Of a stretch of DNA of 64,000 bases, positions 25,634 to 33,747 are shown one piece after another; positions within the stretch are counted from its first letter, which is position 1, and the number at the start of each line of letters is the position of its first letter. The DNA comes from Methylophilaceae bacterium LSUCC0401 (GTDB lineage Bacteria; Pseudomonadota; Gammaproteobacteria; Burkholderiales; Methylophilaceae). The DNA is taken from assembly GCA_024919035.1 (NCBI GenBank), contig CP103442.1:124001-188000 (forward strand), in the 5' to 3' direction. Made by a program: the position numbers and the translations under genes. Under the pieces are notes generated by a model, which saw nothing but the letters and a program-made list of their open reading frames with translations, was not told where the DNA came from and searched no databases.

Positions 25634-26216
25634 GAGTCAAATTAAACACACACATGGAGGCTTGAGAGTAGGTGCTGGTCGAAAAAAAGACACAGGACCT
25701 TATGCCGAATCAACCAAGGTAGTCCGTATTCCACATAGCCGTGTTAAGGCAGTGAAGAATTTTTTATTACATCAAATGACATCAAATGTAGAGTCATTCA
25801 TTATGCCAGCAGAGCAAGCCAGGGTTAATCCAATAACATTGTTTAGCCATAAAGTTCCTGCCGGGTTTCCATCACCGGCCGATGATCATGCGGAAAAAAG
25901 ATTAGATTTAAATGAATACCTTATCGATCAAAGTGAGTCCACTTTTTTTGTTCGCATTAAAGGAGACTCTATGATTGATGCTGGAATTTTAGATAATGAT
26001 ATTGTGATTGTGGATCGCTCTAAGTCAGCAGCAATTAATGACATTGTGCTCGCGTCTATTGATGGTGAATTCACGGTGAAGGTGCTTGCTAAAAATAGTG
26101 AGGGACCATATTTAATGCCTGCAAATAAAGAATATAAACCAATCCATATTAAGTCAGACAGTGAATTTGAAATTTGGGGTGTGGTTACAGGATCTGTACG
26201 TAAATTTAAAAAATGA
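25632..26216 (+). CDS. umuD: UmuD-like S24 autoprotease with N-terminal extension
   Basis: Subunit of error-prone DNA polymerase V, activated by self-cleavage after DNA damage. The S24 domain has the scissile Ala77-Gly78 ([12 protein letters not shown]), Ser113 (KGDSMIDAG) and Lys150 (EFTVKVL). Spacings of 35 and 37 residues equal those of E. coli UmuD (Gly25-Ser60-Lys97). The family prodomain is about 24 residues; here it is 77. The extra part begins with a Gly/Arg/Lys-rich motif ([13 protein letters not shown]) and a [11 protein letters not shown] strand-helix that resembles small DNA-binding modules. umuC overlaps the stop by 4 bp. Confidence 0.92.
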   Translation: MSQIKHTHGGLRVGAGRKKDTGPYAESTKVVRIPHSRVKAVKNFLLHQMTSNVESFIMPAEQARVNPITLFSHKVPAGFPSPADDHAEKRLDLNEYLIDQSESTFFVRIKGDSMIDAGILDNDIVIVDRSKSAAINDIVLASIDGEFTVKVLAKNSEGPYLMPANKEYKPIHIKSDSEFEIWGVVTGSVRKFKK

Positions 26217-27457
26217 TTGCACTGGTTGATGTGAACAATTTTTATGTCAGTTGCGAGCGTGTATTTAATCGATCGCTTGAAAAAAATCCTGTTGTTGTTT
26301 TAAGTAATAATGATGGCTGTATTATCTCGCGAAGTAATCAGGCCAAATTGCTAGGCATTAAGATGGGAATGCCGCTATTTAAAGCGCAATCTATTATTCG
26401 TCAACATAAAGTGAAGATTTATTCGTCTAATTACCCTCTTTATGCAGACATGAGTAATCGAGTGATGCAAGTGTTAGGAAAGCTTGCGGAAGATCAAGAG
26501 GTTTATTCCATTGACGAATGTTTCTTAAAATTAAAACGTACAAATTGTCTACAACAGGGCCGACTGATTCGATTTAAAATACTCAAAGATATTGGACTCC
26601 CGGTTTGTGTTGGCATGGCTGAAACTAAAACTTTAGCCAAATTAGCAAATTACATGGCAAAAAAAAATCCTGAGTTTGAGGGGGTGGTGTGTTTTTCTGA
26701 GATTAATTTAGCAGCACAAGATCGTTTGATAAAAAAAATACCTGTTTCTGAGTTGTGGGGTATTGGAGTTCGACTAGCAAAGCGACTGAATGCAATTGGA
26801 ATTGACTCTGTATATCAGTTGAAAACAGCCAACCCAAAATGGATGAAGCAGCTCTTTGGTGTCAACATGGAAAGAATGATTTATGAGCTGAATGGAATCC
26901 AGTGTTACCCGATAGAGTCTTTGAAACCCGATCAAAAACAAATCATATGCTCGAGAAGTTTTGGACAAACAATTGATAACTTTACGGATATGGCAGATGC
27001 AATTGCGACGTTTGTACAGAGGGCTTCAGTTAAACTGAGAAAGCAAGAATTACTCACAAAGGAAATGATCTTATTTATTAGAAATAACCCATTTACTGCT
27101 AAACAGCCTATCCAATATTCGATTCGATTGACACACGGCATCCATACCGATCATCATGAGCAGCTAATGCGTTTAGCAATGACCGGTTTAACACAAATAT
27201 ATCAGCATAATACGGCATATCATAAAGCGGGTATTATTCTGCTAGATCTAAAAAGAGCTCAGCATGTGAATCAGGATTGTGCGGCACAGACAATCCGTAC
27301 CAATTTAAGCAACGCTTTGGATGCCATTCGTAGTAAATATCATCACAATATTATTACCAGTGGCTGGCAGTCAAAAGATGGAAAGTGGCAGATGAAGCAA
27401 TTAAACAAGAGTCAACGCTTCACAACATCTTGGCAGGAATTACTCGAGGCTTGTTAA
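26213..27457 (+). CDS. umuC: DNA polymerase V catalytic subunit UmuC
   Basis: Y-family translesion polymerase, used with processed UmuD to copy damaged DNA. Motifs are [18 protein letters not shown] with the first catalytic acid, [29 protein letters not shown] with the second acidic pair, and the helix-hairpin-helix [17 protein letters not shown]. The little-finger and C-terminal UmuC-specific parts follow ([14 protein letters not shown]). Length 414 aa against 422 in E. coli. The ATGA overlap with umuD shows coupling; its 3' end overlaps the convergent rodZ-like gene by 18 bp. Confidence 0.95.
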   Translation: MIALVDVNNFYVSCERVFNRSLEKNPVVVLSNNDGCIISRSNQAKLLGIKMGMPLFKAQSIIRQHKVKIYSSNYPLYADMSNRVMQVLGKLAEDQEVYSIDECFLKLKRTNCLQQGRLIRFKILKDIGLPVCVGMAETKTLAKLANYMAKKNPEFEGVVCFSEINLAAQDRLIKKIPVSELWGIGVRLAKRLNAIGIDSVYQLKTANPKWMKQLFGVNMERMIYELNGIQCYPIESLKPDQKQIICSRSFGQTIDNFTDMADAIATFVQRASVKLRKQELLTKEMILFIRNNPFTAKQPIQYSIRLTHGIHTDHHEQLMRLAMTGLTQIYQHNTAYHKAGIILLDLKRAQHVNQDCAAQTIRTNLSNALDAIRSKYHHNIITSGWQSKDGKWQMKQLNKSQRFTTSWQELLEAC

Positions 27458-28333
27458 AGCCGGATCCCGGTAAGAGTTAATCTTAAAGACTTGAAAGTTA
27501 GGATTCAGCCATACTTTCCAGCCTTGAAAATACACCTCGACTTTATCTGGTTCGTTGATGTGCACTAAAAATGGCGCACTCCCCTTAAAATTTAATGGTT
27601 CAGATTCTGTGACTATAATTGATTTAGCTTCTTCATTTCCTGACTGAATGCATAGCGTTTGTGTCAATGAGGATTTAATGTGAATATAATTATTTGGTTT
27701 TTCAGGGACATACTTTGTTTGATAATTTTGAAAATTATCAGTATTTAACAAGGTAATGCAGTCGTTTAAATTGTTCACAGAAGCTGCTTCAGTGTTAGCA
27801 ATAATCGGATTAGGTGAATAATGTGAATGATCATCGTGTTCATTCATCAGAATCGGCTCATCAGATAGGGATAAATCAGCTGGATTGTCACTTAATGCAT
27901 CTGTCGTAATTTCATTTTCTTGAAGATTGTCTGCTGTTTCAATTGGATCCTTAAGGGCAAGCATGAGCAATAGACTCACTAATAGAACAGAAATAATTGT
28001 GCTTTTCTTTTTTGTTATCGCAATGTTAGTAAGCTTTTGAAAATTTGTTTCGGGGGTTAATTTCTGTTCCGAGGGTTCAGCTTCTTTGCTATGGTTACTC
28101 TCCTCAGGAATCAGGATCTCTGATTGGGTTAAGCCAAGGTATGTAATATATTTTTTGACGGCTATCTCTTTAAAATGCTCATTAAAAAAACCAACATCTA
28201 AATCTTTTTCAAGTGAATTAATTTGCTGCGCAGATAAGCTGCAAGAGGAGGCAGCGTCTTCAAGGGTTAGTTTTTCCCGCTCACGGGTTGATTTTAATTT
28301 ACTTGAATTAATAACATATTTTGACTTGGACAA
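27440..28333 (-). CDS. RodZ-like protein: N-terminal HTH, one membrane helix, periplasmic domain
   Basis: Architecture is that of RodZ-type cytoskeletal linkers. A Cro-like HTH is at the N-terminus ([33 protein letters not shown]), followed by a Lys-rich stop, one membrane helix ([15 protein letters not shown]), a long acidic linker and a C-terminal beta-rich domain ([31 protein letters not shown]-type, DUF4115-like). The longer frame to 28423 overlaps the antiporter gene; the better start is TTG at 28333, one base after the antiporter stop, with AGGG 9 bases upstream. RodZ normally neighbours ispG, which is not the case here. Confidence 0.7.
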   Translation of the reverse strand: MSKSKYVINSSKLKSTREREKLTLEDAASSCSLSAQQINSLEKDLDVGFFNEHFKEIAVKKYITYLGLTQSEILIPEESNHSKEAEPSEQKLTPETNFQKLTNIAITKKKSTIISVLLVSLLLMLALKDPIETADNLQENEITTDALSDNPADLSLSDEPILMNEHDDHSHYSPNPIIANTEAASVNNLNDCITLLNTDNFQNYQTKYVPEKPNNYIHIKSSLTQTLCIQSGNEEAKSIIVTESEPLNFKGSAPFLVHINEPDKVEVYFQGWKVWLNPNFQVFKINSYRDPALTSLE

Positions 28334-28334
28334 A

Positions 28335-29600
28335 TTAAATGACCCTGAATAAAACAACAGCGACCAATGTGGGAGCAAGTGCACCTGCCAATAATCCCAA
28401 TGGACTGATCGATTGTTCATCAAAATGTTGCTTTAAGATACTAATTCCTGCAGGATTAGGTGCATTTGCAATGACGGTGAGGCCCCCTCCCGTGACAGCA
28501 CCGGCAACCAGTGAAATTTTAAAGGGATCGCTCAGCCCATCAACCAATGATCCTAGATAGGTTAATGCAGCATTGTCAGTAAAAGCGGTTAAAATTGTTG
28601 CTCCAAAATACACCGCATTGTCAGTCATTGAGACTAAAATGGGTTGCAACCACCATTGCTGGACGCCCCCAATAACTACTAGACCTGCCAAGAAAAAAGC
28701 AACCAATAAAGCTTCTTTGAGAATTAATTCAGATTGATAATGTTTGTAAGCCGTTGTGATTCCCAGAAAAAATAAAAAAAGCGACATAAACACTGCTGGA
28801 TGATGAGCAAAAACTACAACACCTAAAAGGAATAATAAATGAATGAGCGTAAGTACAGAGGGAACAACACTTTTTGCTTGTGGGTTAAAGTTTATTAGTT
28901 TTATTTGATTTCTAAACAAAAAGGTGAGGAGTCCGGCGTTAATCAAAACAGCGATAGCAGATCTCCAACCAAAGTTTTCAAGCATAAATACAATATCCCA
29001 ATTCCAGGTCGCAGCAACCATGAGCACAGGCGGTGCCGCATAAGGGGTCAGTGTTCCACCGATGGAGATATTTACAAATAAAACACCTAAAGTTAAGTAC
29101 TTCAGGGTATTGGATAAATTACTTTTATAATACAATCGGCCAAGCAGGAGAGCTGCAAGTGTCATCGCTGCGGGTTCAGTAATAAAAGATCCTAACAGGG
29201 GGACAAAGCATAATAATAAGAAAAACATTCCTATCTCTTTTTTAATTGGAATTAACTTACTCAATAAGATGACCAGTTTTTCTGAAAACTCCAGAATAGG
29301 CTTGGTGGCTGCAATGACCATAATCACAAATACGAACATGGGTTCGGTAAAGTTTCTTGAATCTACATATTCAACAGCTGATGTTTTGCCCTCAAGGATA
29401 AACATAAAAATAACAAGCACCATGGCCCAAAAACCAAAGACAATTTCAACTTCACCTAATAAATGGAGGAGTCCAGAAAATTTTTTGTGAGTGTGTGCTA
29501 AATGCTCAAAGTACTTGGTGGAAAAAGTATGTAAAATTGCTATAGCAAAAAGGGCTGATCCAATTAAATTGATTGTAGTGATATTATCCATAGCGCGCAT
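28335..29600 (-). CDS. Putative Na+/H+ antiporter (ion-transporter superfamily)
   Basis: Polytopic membrane protein of 421 aa with about 11-12 hydrophobic helices. Features such as FITEPAAMTLAALLLGR, GGTLTPYAAPPVLMVA, FTDNAALTYLGSL and GGGLTVIANAPNPAG are typical of the NhaD/arsenite-permease superfamily, where paired half-repeats carry the ion-binding Asn/Thr/Asp residues. It most resembles the group annotated as putative Na+/H+ antiporter. The ion is inferred from the family only. An ATG at 29591 would shorten it by three residues. The rodZ-like gene follows within one base. Confidence 0.82.
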   Translation of the reverse strand: MRAMDNITTINLIGSALFAIAILHTFSTKYFEHLAHTHKKFSGLLHLLGEVEIVFGFWAMVLVIFMFILEGKTSAVEYVDSRNFTEPMFVFVIMVIAATKPILEFSEKLVILLSKLIPIKKEIGMFFLLLCFVPLLGSFITEPAAMTLAALLLGRLYYKSNLSNTLKYLTLGVLFVNISIGGTLTPYAAPPVLMVAATWNWDIVFMLENFGWRSAIAVLINAGLLTFLFRNQIKLINFNPQAKSVVPSVLTLIHLLFLLGVVVFAHHPAVFMSLFLFFLGITTAYKHYQSELILKEALLVAFFLAGLVVIGGVQQWWLQPILVSMTDNAVYFGATILTAFTDNAALTYLGSLVDGLSDPFKISLVAGAVTGGGLTVIANAPNPAGISILKQHFDEQSISPLGLLAGALAPTLVAVVLFRVI

Positions 29601-29696
29601 TTTATCATGACAACGTAGAGGTTTGATAATCAGATCAAATAATTTGTTAAGATGAAGTTGTAAGAAAAATTATTTAAAAATTCCAACAACGCGATA

Positions 29697-31283
29697 ATGA
29701 AAAATTTAACACAAAGTGATATTCAACATATTATCCAGCTTCATGAACAGGGTGATTACAAGAGTGCCATAAAACAAGCACAAAGTTTTATTAAACATTT
29801 GCCTAATGAAATATTTTTATGGAACATTTTGGGGGCCTGTTTTGAAAAAACTGGAGATTTGATTAACGCTCAAAAATCTTATGAACAGGCACTAAAAATA
29901 AATAATCAGATCCCTGAGATTATCTTTAACTTAGGTGCGGTTAAATTCAATTTAAATGATTCTCAAGGTGCACTAGATTGTTATGATCGAGCAATAAAGG
30001 TCAGACCTGATTTTGTAGAAGTATTTTTTAACAAAGGAATCTTGTTTCAACAGCTCGGAAATTTTGAAGAGGCCATTGTTAATTATCAAAAAGCAATCCA
30101 ACTTCAACCAGGTTTTTATGAAGCTTTAAATAACATGGGATCGGTTTATCAGCAGCAAGGGAGATTAGATGAGGCAATTGATATTTATCGACAATCTTTA
30201 ATGATTACCAAAGCGTCGAGAACACATTTTAATTTAGCCGGAGCTCTGAGAAATCTAGGTCAACTGAAATTAGCGATACAAGAATATGAAAATGCAATTA
30301 ATCTGGAACAAGATAATGCAGAATTTTTTACCGATATTGGGGATGCTCTTTGGCATGATGGAAATATTAATGAAGGGCGAAAGTTCCTCTTAAAAGCGAT
30401 TGAGGTTGACCCTAATCATCCAAAAGCCAATTATCAACTCGCTATTTTTTATTACGATAATCAGCTATTTGAGTTAGCGATTCCTCATTTTGAGAAAGCT
30501 AATCTATATGATGCCTCATCAAGGGCTTTGTATTGCCACTATAAATTAAAACAATTCAGTCAATTTGAACAAAAATTAAAAAAAGTCATTGGTACAAAGC
30601 ATACATCCCCATTGCTTGCCACGCTCTCAAATCATTACGCTGTAAATTTTAATAAACCGGATTTGTATAATTTTTGCCCAAACCCATTGGAATTTGTTTT
30701 ACATGAGAGGGTACCGGAACTCGTACACAATAATCACAAGCTTCGATTTGATTTGTTATCAGATATTGAGCAAGCTGAAATTTCAGATCGCAAGCAAAGC
30801 AGGTTATATAACGGAATTCAATCTTCAGGAAATTTATTTCAGCGCAATGAAAAATCATTTCAGCTATTATCTTTGGCTTTAAAAAAAATGATTCAAAAGT
30901 ATTACGAGATGCATCAAACGAGTCCTTGTGCATTTATTAAACTTTTTCCTAAAGACATACAATTTAGTAGTTCTTGGTATGTGAGAATGAAACAAGGGGG
31001 GCACTTAAATTCTCATATTCATGAGGATGGTTGGATCAGTGGAGCTGTGTATTTAAGTATTCCAAAGCTGAGAGAAAGCCCTGATGAAGGAGCTATTGAA
31101 TTAAGCACTGATGGGGATAATTACCCAAAGCAACATAACAACTTCCCAAAATTAACTATCCTTCCTAATGAGGGCGATGTAATTTTTTTTCCATCCTCTG
31201 TGTTTCATCGAACCATTCCTTTCAATTCTGATGAAGAGAGAATTTGCATCGCCTTTGATTTAAAGCCCAGCCTTAAGAGTTAG
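29697..31283 (+). CDS. TPR-repeat protein with C-terminal 2OG-Fe(II) oxygenase domain
   Basis: Residues 1-310 are a row of about nine tetratricopeptide repeats (for example ALDCYDRAIKVRPDFVEVFFNKG and AIVNYQKAIQLQPGFYEALNNMG), a protein-binding superhelix. Residues about 400-528 form a jelly-roll oxygenase of the 2OG-FeII_Oxy_5 kind: HSHIHEDGWISGAVYLSIP supplies His metal ligands, VFHRTIPF the distal His and EERICIAFDL the 2-oxoglutarate Arg. The substrate is unknown; protein hydroxylation is a possibility. It overlaps the convergent yihY gene by 4 bp. Confidence 0.82.
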   Translation: MKNLTQSDIQHIIQLHEQGDYKSAIKQAQSFIKHLPNEIFLWNILGACFEKTGDLINAQKSYEQALKINNQIPEIIFNLGAVKFNLNDSQGALDCYDRAIKVRPDFVEVFFNKGILFQQLGNFEEAIVNYQKAIQLQPGFYEALNNMGSVYQQQGRLDEAIDIYRQSLMITKASRTHFNLAGALRNLGQLKLAIQEYENAINLEQDNAEFFTDIGDALWHDGNINEGRKFLLKAIEVDPNHPKANYQLAIFYYDNQLFELAIPHFEKANLYDASSRALYCHYKLKQFSQFEQKLKKVIGTKHTSPLLATLSNHYAVNFNKPDLYNFCPNPLEFVLHERVPELVHNNHKLRFDLLSDIEQAEISDRKQSRLYNGIQSSGNLFQRNEKSFQLLSLALKKMIQKYYEMHQTSPCAFIKLFPKDIQFSSSWYVRMKQGGHLNSHIHEDGWISGAVYLSIPKLRESPDEGAIELSTDGDNYPKQHNNFPKLTILPNEGDVIFFPSSVFHRTIPFNSDEERICIAFDLKPSLKS

Positions 31284-32470
31284 TTAATAATAATCTTATT
31301 TAAATTTTTGAGAATATCATTCTGAAAGTTTATGTCCTCTTTGAGTAATTTTTTAAAAGCGTGCTGAGGAATTTTAATGACTTTTGCCCAATCAGAAATC
31401 ACTTTGGCATTGCCCACTCTCTTGGTATTGTTAATGATAGAAAGCTCCCCAAAATATTCATTGTTATGTAAAACTCTTTTTTGATTATTGATGGTTGTCT
31501 CAATTTGACCCTCGACGATAAAGAAAACAAAGGTTGATGGACTTCCATCATGAAATAGGACCTCGTCTTTTTTAAAACGCTCAATTTTATTCTTAAAAAA
31601 GTTTTCGATTAAGATCCGGTTTGGCTGCATTAATAACATCCGATATTTGTAAATATCTTTATTATAAATAAACGCAATGAGCTCCACCCCAAAAAGTAAG
31701 CCAGCAATATTTAAAAACAACCAGATCAAAGAGATAAATAAATTTCTCATGCTTCCATAAAATATTCCATAAGACTGGCTCATATTCATAATGACATCGA
31801 ACATTTCATGCAAAAATATCCATACAGCACAGGTGGCTGCAGCGCCAATGATCAATAATATTTTTGGTAATCTTTTTATCGGAACCATAATGCTGTAAAA
31901 AATGGTCATCACGGTAAGCATGAGAATACTTGAAAACAATATTAACAAAAATGATTTTTCACTAAAGGGGATGAGGGCATTAAAGACAGAGGCTAAATTT
32001 TGAAGATACTTTGAAATAAAAATGTAACTGAAAAAAAGAGAAATAATTAGCAGCAGCACAATGACATCGATTATTTTATTTGTTAAAAATCGTCTTTTTA
32101 TTTGGATATTGAAAATTAATTGAAAATTTTTTCTTAATCCATTTGCCAATGGACTTGCAGCCCAAAATAAAATAAAAAACCAAATCCAACTTAAGCCTTT
32201 TGAGTCTGCGGTGAATTTTTTCACTTGAGTCATCATTCGTTCAGAAATTTCAGGTAACAGTTTATTAGTAACATCATGCAGTTCAAGCAATAAAATATCT
32301 GAATTCGATACCCATTTACTTAATAACAAAAAAATCAGAATAATAAATGGAATCAAAGTAAATAAAAAATAAAAACTGGTCGTTGCACACAAAGAAAAGA
32401 ATCGATGCTGATTTAAATTCTTAGAAAAATGTGAAAAGTAAAATTTATATTTCCACAGAAATAAATTCAT
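31280..32470 (-). CDS. YihY/BrkB-family membrane protein fused to a cyclic-nucleotide-binding domain
   Basis: Residues 1-270 match the YihY/BrkB (formerly RNase BN) membrane family: six hydrophobic helices with CATTSFYFLFTLIPFIILI near the start, FFILFWAASPLANGL and LLFGVELIAFIYN at the end of the membrane part. Residues about 285-396 are a cNMP-binding beta-roll: VLFHDGSPSTFVFFIVEGQIE, LHNNEYFGELSIINNTKRVGNAKV and a C-terminal helix. The phosphate-cassette region (FGELSIINNTKR) keeps the GEL but the Arg is displaced, so cyclic-nucleotide binding is uncertain. The start shares a base with the pip stop. Confidence 0.85.
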   Translation of the reverse strand: MNLFLWKYKFYFSHFSKNLNQHRFFSLCATTSFYFLFTLIPFIILIFLLLSKWVSNSDILLLELHDVTNKLLPEISERMMTQVKKFTADSKGLSWIWFFILFWAASPLANGLRKNFQLIFNIQIKRRFLTNKIIDVIVLLLIISLFFSYIFISKYLQNLASVFNALIPFSEKSFLLILFSSILMLTVMTIFYSIMVPIKRLPKILLIIGAAATCAVWIFLHEMFDVIMNMSQSYGIFYGSMRNLFISLIWLFLNIAGLLFGVELIAFIYNKDIYKYRMLLMQPNRILIENFFKNKIERFKKDEVLFHDGSPSTFVFFIVEGQIETTINNQKRVLHNNEYFGELSIINNTKRVGNAKVISDWAKVIKIPQHAFKKLLKEDINFQNDILKNLNKIIIN

Positions 32471-33414
32471 TAGATTTTTTTAAATGCCTCTGTGGCTTTG
32501 ATCAGTGCGTCGGTGATCCCGGTTTCGGATGCGGAATGACCGGCATCTGCAATTAAATGAAATTCTGCATGGGGTAAAGCCTGATGAAGGTCAAAAGCGG
32601 TTTGAGGGGGGCAGACCATATCATATTGCCCCTGAACGATGACCGTGGGAATTTTTTTTAATGATTGAAGTTGATTTAAAATTTCATCTCCATTCACAAA
32701 ACAATGATGTTTAATGTAGTGTAATTGAACACGAGCCCTGGCTAACTCATCGTCGTAATTAATTTCAGGCTGGTCATCATCATTATTTTCATAGGTTAAC
32801 TTTAATATGCTTCCTTCAAAACTATTCCAAGCATGAGCAGCTTTTCCAGCAATGTTGTGATCTTGGCCAAACACTAACCGAGAGTAATCCGCTACCAGTG
32901 ATTCTTTATTAATGGAGTGATGAAAATCTAAAAGTTTTTGATATTTGACAGGAAAAAAAATAGCAACCTCTTTAAGAAACCAATCCAGCTCAAATGCACG
33001 ACTTAAAAAAATACCTCTTAAGATTAAACCCCTGACAAGTTTGGGAAATTTGACATAGTAGGCGAGAGCTAAAGTACTTCCCCAAGAGCCGCCAAATAAA
33101 ATCCACTGATCAATATTCAAATGTTTCCGAATTGTTTCAATGTCATCGATTAAATCATCTGTAGTGTTATTTACAATTTCACCATTAGGAGTGCTTTTTC
33201 CACAGCCACGTTGATCAAAAAGAACAATACGATAATGTTTAGGATCAAAAAAACGCCTTTGCTTTGGACCTGTTCCACCCCCTGGCCCTCCATGCAAAAA
33301 AATAATCGATTGACCCTTTGGGTTGCCTGACTCCTCAACGTAGATGGTATGACCGGAATCTACGGTCAATGCATGGACTTGATAGGGCTCAATATCTGGA
33401 AACAGGGTCTTCAT
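32470..33414 (-). CDS. pip: Proline iminopeptidase
   Basis: Alpha/beta-hydrolase that removes N-terminal proline from peptides. The oxyanion HGGPGGGTGP motif, DQRGCGKSTPNG, the nucleophile elbow FGGSWGSTLALAY, the acid in VQGQYDMVCPP and the His in ADAGHSASETG are all present. The DQRGCGKSTP signature is specific to the proline iminopeptidase S33 family. Length 314 aa is typical. It lies just before the yihY-like gene in the same direction. Confidence 0.95.
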   Translation of the reverse strand: MKTLFPDIEPYQVHALTVDSGHTIYVEESGNPKGQSIIFLHGGPGGGTGPKQRRFFDPKHYRIVLFDQRGCGKSTPNGEIVNNTTDDLIDDIETIRKHLNIDQWILFGGSWGSTLALAYYVKFPKLVRGLILRGIFLSRAFELDWFLKEVAIFFPVKYQKLLDFHHSINKESLVADYSRLVFGQDHNIAGKAAHAWNSFEGSILKLTYENNDDDQPEINYDDELARARVQLHYIKHHCFVNGDEILNQLQSLKKIPTVIVQGQYDMVCPPQTAFDLHQALPHAEFHLIADAGHSASETGITDALIKATEAFKKI

Positions 33415-33747
33415 GGGGCAGCAATCTTTCTTAAATATTTATGTTTGTGTGTACTTTGTCAACATTATATCTTAATCTAAATGATTTGAAATTTAGGCCA
33501 TCCCATACTATATATGGGGCTATATTGGGTACGATATACAAGATGTATTAATAAGAAATTTAAATCAAACAATTGTAAATAAATTGTAACAAAACTGTTG
33601 CAATTTATAAAAGTTGGGTATAGAGTGATCAACAAGCACACGAAGTTAGTGCTACAGTAAATGAAATCCACTGTGTAAAATTTTTATAGAGGGGAGTTTA
33701 TTTGCTCTTTTTTTAAACCCTTAGTTTTAACTATGGAGATTTATATA
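33415..33747 (+). promoter_or_regulatory. Upstream control region of xoxF
   Basis: About 330 bp without a credible gene, between the divergent pip and xoxF. It holds an inverted repeat CCCATA-N5-TATGGG (33502-33518), two direct copies of ATTGTAA near 33573-33589, and a loose inverted pair ACAGT-N11-ACTGT around 33654-33674. TTGCAA (33598) with TATAGA (33619) is a possible but short-spaced promoter. GGAG at 33735-33738 is the ribosome site. The start is therefore ATG 33748, not the ATG at 33733 that contains this site. Confidence 0.5.

Noticed and set aside
28334-28423. Longer N-terminus of the RodZ-like protein inside the antiporter gene
   Set aside because: It would overlap 89 bp of a conserved gene and put an odd Trp/His-rich stretch before the HTH; the TTG at 28333 has a better ribosome site.
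33477-33671. Minus-strand frame in the xoxF upstream region
   Set aside because: AT-rich, Tyr/Phe/Leu-rich translation, no ribosome site and no recognisable domain; it overlaps likely promoter DNA.
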